17,162 bases of DNA from an uncultured Clostridia bacterium. GTDB lineage: Bacteria > Bacillota > Clostridia > Christensenellales > UBA1242. Each line of letters starts with the position of its first letter. The stretch's first letter is position 1. The stretch covers positions 1 through 17,162 of the forward strand of contig CANPWT010000019.1 in NCBI GenBank assembly GCA_947584775.1, read 5' to 3'. The translations under genes and the position numbers were made by a program. The notes beneath the pieces are model-generated. The model was not told the origin of the DNA, searched no databases, and was given only the letters and a program-made list of their open reading frames with translations. Below are positions 14,307 to 17,162 of the stretch, piece after piece.

Positions 14307-15404
14307 TTATATCTGTAAAGTTAATTGTTGTGGGTTGTTGTTTGCAGGGGCTTTTTTGGTAAAGGTCTTTTTAACTTCTTGATAAATAACTTCGCCCTCG
14401 TGTGATTGGAAATATACGCCAATAATATCACGTTTACGCGCGTTTAAAATGCAATAAGCGGCACGCTTTCTTGCGCCACCAACAACATGGCCAACCTTTT
14501 TGTTGTTCGCCTCCACAAACACATTATAGGCACGCAAACGCCCAAGGTTGTCAATAATAGTAATGCCATCAAAGTTTAACATATTGATGAGCAAATCGGC
14601 GTATGCCTGCAATTTTTCCTCGCTGTAACTTTTGGATTGGCTAAACAATTTGCTAAAACTAATAGGCTCTTGCAGCCAAATTCCGTCTTCAAACAGGCCG
14701 TTGTCCTGATAATCTTTATCCACGATTACGCAAATAGTTCCGTTAACATGATGCATAACGTTGGTAAAAATGTTTAGATACAAGTTTTTCATGTCTTGCA
14801 ATTTGCGTTGTGTTGTTCTAAGTTTACTAAAAGTTGCATCCACAAGCATTTTAACTTCTTCCATATTAAAATTGATTGTGGTTTTTTCAAGCGAAAAATT
14901 TACTGCCAAATTGTTACCGCTAACCGAATAAAACATCATGGTGTACAGGCTAAGCGGAGTAATGGCAATGCAACAAACCTTTTTAGTGCGTTCTTTAAGG
15001 GCAGAGTTTTCCTGTAATTGGAGTAAAAAACTTTTGTCCTTAATGCTGCCGAACCACATAATTACGCCATATTCTACCTTGCCTTCGTTTACATTGATAT
15101 ACAAGCACCAATCGCTTCTAACAATTGCTAAAATAGATTTCATCCTAGCACGGAACGAACTAGCATCTGGGTCTTTAAAAATTGGCAGCGAATAAGATTT
15201 TGGTATTGCCCTAACAACAGCGTCAATATTGTCCGTTAAAACAATTATGGGTTTTATAGATTTACCCTCTTCTTGATAGTTCATCAAATCGTTATACGCG
15301 CTAAAAAAGTGAGATTTAATAAGTTGTGGCAGGCCAGGAAATTCCCTATCAAAAAAATTTGATATCTTCTCCTTGCCGGTATTAAAATACAACAACTCAT
15401 CCAT
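14307..15404 (-). CDS. Protein with divergent DisA_N/DAC-like nucleotide domain
   Basis: The product has 365 residues. The C-terminal part (about 210-342) follows the order of elements of diadenylate cyclase domains: strand TICVIVDKD (223-231), then FEDGIWLQEPISFSKLF, helix LLINMLN, then FDGITIIDNLGRLRAYNVFV with Asp279-Gly280 at the DGA site, then VVGGARKRAAYC (307-318) at the GTRHRAA site, and RDIIGVYFQSHEGEV. The canonical DGA reads DGI and RHR reads RKR, and the SE after the last strand reads SH. This resembles the divergent sensor-type relatives of DAC (DACNV-like) more than active CdaA or DisA. The N-terminal 200 residues are a mixed alpha/beta region I do not recognise. No signal or membrane segment is seen, so it is cytosolic. 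No Shine-Dalgarno site precedes the ATG. Its neighbour upstream on the same strand is a small coiled-coil gene. Nucleotide sensing is more likely than c-di-AMP synthesis. Confidence 0.65.
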   Translation of the reverse strand: MDELLYFNTGKEKISNFFDREFPGLPQLIKSHFFSAYNDLMNYQEEGKSIKPIIVLTDNIDAVVRAIPKSYSLPIFKDPDASSFRARMKSILAIVRSDWCLYINVNEGKVEYGVIMWFGSIKDKSFLLQLQENSALKERTKKVCCIAITPLSLYTMMFYSVSGNNLAVNFSLEKTTINFNMEEVKMLVDATFSKLRTTQRKLQDMKNLYLNIFTNVMHHVNGTICVIVDKDYQDNGLFEDGIWLQEPISFSKLFSQSKSYSEEKLQAYADLLINMLNFDGITIIDNLGRLRAYNVFVEANNKKVGHVVGGARKRAAYCILNARKRDIIGVYFQSHEGEVIYQEVKKTFTKKAPANNNPQQLTLQI

Positions 15405-15520
15405 TTATTTTGAATATACCAATTTTTTTTGTTCAAATCAAATAATTTTAATAAATTTTTTAATTTTTTTCAAAAATTTGCCCAAAATGACGCATTTTTT
15501 GTTAATTTTTTAATATTTTT

Positions 15521-15817
15521 TTAATTTTGCACTTCCTTTGCTTTTAAAAACAACAACTCATTTTTCAATTTTACACACTCTTTTTTGCTTGCTTTTAACT
15601 CTTCTTTAAGTTTAATTATGGTGTTGTTTAAATTAATAATTTGCGCATTTACATCCAATTCACTTTTTCGCTTAACAATTTGCAAAAGGCCATTAAAAAG
15701 TGCAACAATATCATTGTCGTCAATTTTGGGCGGCATAACACTAACGCGGCATTTTGTTTGCTTGGGTTTTGCCTGTGGGGTTTCCTGTTTGTTGGGGGAA
15801 AATACAAATTTATTCAT
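15521..15817 (-). CDS. Small coiled-coil protein, unrecognised
   Basis: The product is 98 residues with a charged, Pro- and Lys-rich N-terminal tail (about 1-35). This is followed by a helix with hydrophobic heptads from about residue 38 to 95 (IVALFNGLLQIVKRK, then LNNTIIKLKEELKASKKE and LKNELLFLKAKE), typical of a dimeric coiled coil. There is no signal peptide or membrane segment. The ATG at 15817 follows a GGGGA about 11 bases upstream, longer than usual spacing. The gene lies 116 AT-rich bases upstream of the DAC-like gene on the same strand, with no clear terminator between, so cotranscription is possible. Coding nature is supported by the regular heptads and the absence of an overlapping better frame. 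Function unknown. Confidence 0.6.
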   Translation of the reverse strand: MNKFVFSPNKQETPQAKPKQTKCRVSVMPPKIDDNDIVALFNGLLQIVKRKSELDVNAQIINLNNTIIKLKEELKASKKECVKLKNELLFLKAKEVQN

Positions 15818-15835
15818 GTTAATATTTTCCCCGTG

Positions 15836-15892
15836 AAAAGCGTTATTATTTCTTTAAAAAATTAAAAAATTTAACGAATAACGCCCTTTTTT
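15836..15892. repeat. Inverted repeat upstream of the coiled-coil gene
   Basis: GCGTTATT (15840-15847) and AATAACGC (15877-15884) form an 8-bp stem with a 29-base AT-rich loop. On the + strand a run of six T follows two further C, giving a terminator-like shape although no + gene ends here. On the reverse strand it would lie in the leader or promoter of the coiled-coil gene and could be regulatory. Role unresolved. Confidence 0.45.
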
Positions 15893-16036
15893 GTTAAAAA
15901 AATTTAATTTTTAATGCAAAAACAAAAAAAATTAAAGTTTTTATGCTCTAAGATTATATTTTAAACAAAATTTTTATAAAGACATAAAACTAAATTTTAA
16001 AAAAACATAAAAATAAAATATTTCATAAATATTGTT

Positions 16037-16858
16037 ATGAATTATTTTGTTCCTAAATTTGACGGGGTGGTGTTAGGGCTAAATTTTAAATTTTACAAAA
16101 ATGTTGTTTACAACCTTGAACTAGACGGTGAAAACAACCTGTTGTTTGACGGGCAAAATATTTTGCCTTTTGTTTTGCCAAATAAAAACATAACCCAAGT
16201 AAAATTTAATGGCGATAATTATTTTTTTGCTTACCCAAAACCTAGCAATGAACTAGTGTGTTTTACGCTTTCAGACAAACAAAATTATTATCAAATTTGC
16301 CTAATGGAAAATTTAACAATAACAAAAAATGGTGCCGTGGCATTTTCAAGAGAAGCAAATAATTTAAGTTACATTAAGCAAGAAATGTTTTTAAACAATT
16401 TCATTTTACATTTTATAGATAATTCAACAAACCGCAAATTTTTTGTAGTAATTACCCAAAACAAAATTTATGCTGACTATTTTGACGAAATAAACATTAG
16501 CAAAAAGGAAATTTATTTTTTAACCAGGATTCAAGATTGCCTAAACCATGGCAAGGTTTATCACCTAACGCAAACCATGGAAAATTATTTAGTGTATTTA
16601 GACGATTTTGACATGAATTTAAAGCCCGAGTTAATTTTGCCAGTGTTTTTAGATTGTGTTAAATGTAAAAATATAAGTTACTTAAAAAACCTACTAACTG
16701 AAGAAACTCAGGCGGAAAACCTGCTTAAATTTTTACCCGAATTTGACGATTATTTAGTGTGCGAAAGCAAAGCAATTCTATTAAAAAAACATACACTTGT
16801 TGGAGTGTATGCTTTTGAAATTTCTAATTTGAAAATAGAAAATATAACCGAGTGTTAG
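16037..16858 (+). CDS. Hypothetical 273-residue protein
   Basis: I do not recognise this protein. It begins MNYFVPKFDGVVLGLNFKFY and is rich in Phe, Tyr, Asn and Leu, with short alternating strands in the first two thirds (for example KFNGDNYFFAYPKP and NNFILHFIDNSTNRKFFVVI). This suggests a beta-rich, perhaps propeller-like or sandwich fold. A more helical and charged part follows (about 200-240, KNISYLKNLLTEETQAENLLKFL). There is no signal peptide or membrane helix, so a cytosolic location is expected. The ATG at 16037 has no Shine-Dalgarno site; the 200 bases before it are AT-rich. Its 3' end converges on the next gene with a 2-bp gap, and its last codons contain that gene's likely terminator. 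Length and even codon use support a real gene. Confidence 0.7.
   Translation: MNYFVPKFDGVVLGLNFKFYKNVVYNLELDGENNLLFDGQNILPFVLPNKNITQVKFNGDNYFFAYPKPSNELVCFTLSDKQNYYQICLMENLTITKNGAVAFSREANNLSYIKQEMFLNNFILHFIDNSTNRKFFVVITQNKIYADYFDEINISKKEIYFLTRIQDCLNHGKVYHLTQTMENYLVYLDDFDMNLKPELILPVFLDCVKCKNISYLKNLLTEETQAENLLKFLPEFDDYLVCESKAILLKKHTLVGVYAFEISNLKIENITEC
16783..16815 (-). terminator. Reverse-strand intrinsic terminator inside the converging coding sequence
   Basis: On the reverse strand CATACACT (16811-16804) pairs perfectly with AGTGTATG (16797-16790) around a 6-base loop, followed by seven T (16789-16783). It lies about 45 bases past the stop of the reverse-strand membrane-protein gene and inside codons of the forward 273-residue gene. 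Shape and position fit termination of the reverse transcript. Confidence 0.8.
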
Positions 16859-16860
16859 CC

Positions 16861-17160
16861 CTAATTTTCCGCCTCTTTTGGCTGCCAATCGAACAACTTT
16901 GTAAGTATTAAGAAGAATGGGAAAGCGGTTTGGCAAACTATAATTAAGAACAGCAAATCTGGGTAAGATATTGGCACGTATTTAAATAAATCGTAAAGCA
17001 CAATCACGGCAGTTATTGCAATGCCCAAGCAGGCAAGGTACATAATAGATTTAAACCAATTAAACGGCTTGCACATCCTAAACAGAGCAATAAACCCGGT
17101 TGAAATGATGGCTAGCGAGCACATTGTTACCAAAACTTCGGTTGAAATGCCGGTAAACAT
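16861..17160 (-). CDS. Membrane protein C-terminus, probably cation-transporting P-type ATPase (cut by window edge)
   Basis: Ninety-nine residues are visible, with hydrophobic segments at about 8-27, 38-59 and 67-88 and a charged tail WQPKEAEN. The stretch from ISTEVLVTMCSLAIISTGFI to ALFRMCKPFN, then a membrane helix, resembles the C-terminal membrane part of the HAD-type cation P-type ATPases of Clostridia, where a short (R/K).C.PFN-like loop joins the last helices. The ATG at 17160 falls at the very edge of the window and is probably an internal Met; no Shine-Dalgarno site can be checked. The catalytic DKTGT region would lie outside the window. Another polytopic protein is possible. Confidence 0.5.
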   Translation of the reverse strand: MFTGISTEVLVTMCSLAIISTGFIALFRMCKPFNWFKSIMYLACLGIAITAVIVLYDLFKYVPISYPDLLFLIIVCQTAFPFFLILTKLFDWQPKEAEN

Positions 17161-17162
17161 TT

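Noticed and set aside
15480..15500. AAAATG-ACG-CATTTT hairpin as a terminator of the coiled-coil gene
   Set aside because: The stem is six mostly A/T pairs with a three-base loop in AT-rich DNA, too weak to support a call.

Overview
The window looks like a chromosomal segment of an AT-rich, endospore-forming, Gram-positive bacterium of the class Clostridia, probably an uncultured lineage. The grounds are a recognisable sporulation and germination set (SpoIIR, SleB, YpeB), a phage-lysin-like amidase with peptidoglycan-binding repeats, purine-rich Shine-Dalgarno sites, and intergenic DNA made almost only of A and T. No tRNA, rRNA, CRISPR array, transposase or phage structural gene was seen. The lineage is an inference from gene content and composition.

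Layout. The left edge holds the 3' end of an HD-type hydrolase gene (+), which converges through a shared terminator on a reverse-strand amidase gene. Divergent from the amidase is a tight forward cluster, spoIIR-sleB-ypeB (1470-4109). All three products belong to forespore or germination biology: SpoIIR signals from forespore to mother cell, SleB is the cortex-lytic enzyme, and YpeB is its partner. About 1.55 kb without a gene follows (4110-5660). Its first 600 bases carry hairpins and repeat modules, and the rest is extremely AT-rich and ends in a good sigma-A-type promoter. This promoter drives one giant gene (5661-13796, TTG start) for a 2711-residue surface protein. The protein has an N-terminal signal/anchor, a long run of probable beta-sandwich modules and a C-terminal membrane anchor, and its gene ends at a strong intrinsic terminator.

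A second repeat cluster (13845-14295) carries the same modules as the first, some of them inverted, so the giant gene is bracketed by related repeats. The right part holds two reverse-strand genes: one encodes a small coiled-coil protein, and the other a 365-residue protein with a divergent DisA_N/DAC-like nucleotide domain at its C-terminal end. An unrecognised 273-residue protein gene (+) follows. It converges, with a 2-bp gap, on the 3' end of a reverse-strand membrane-protein gene, probably the tail of a cation P-type ATPase.

The most notable items are the giant membrane-anchored protein with its perfect 39-bp in-frame tandem duplication, the DAC-like protein with altered nucleotide-binding motifs, the amidase whose second zinc-binding His is replaced by Ala, the modular repeats around the giant gene, and a reverse-strand terminator embedded in the coding sequence of the converging gene.
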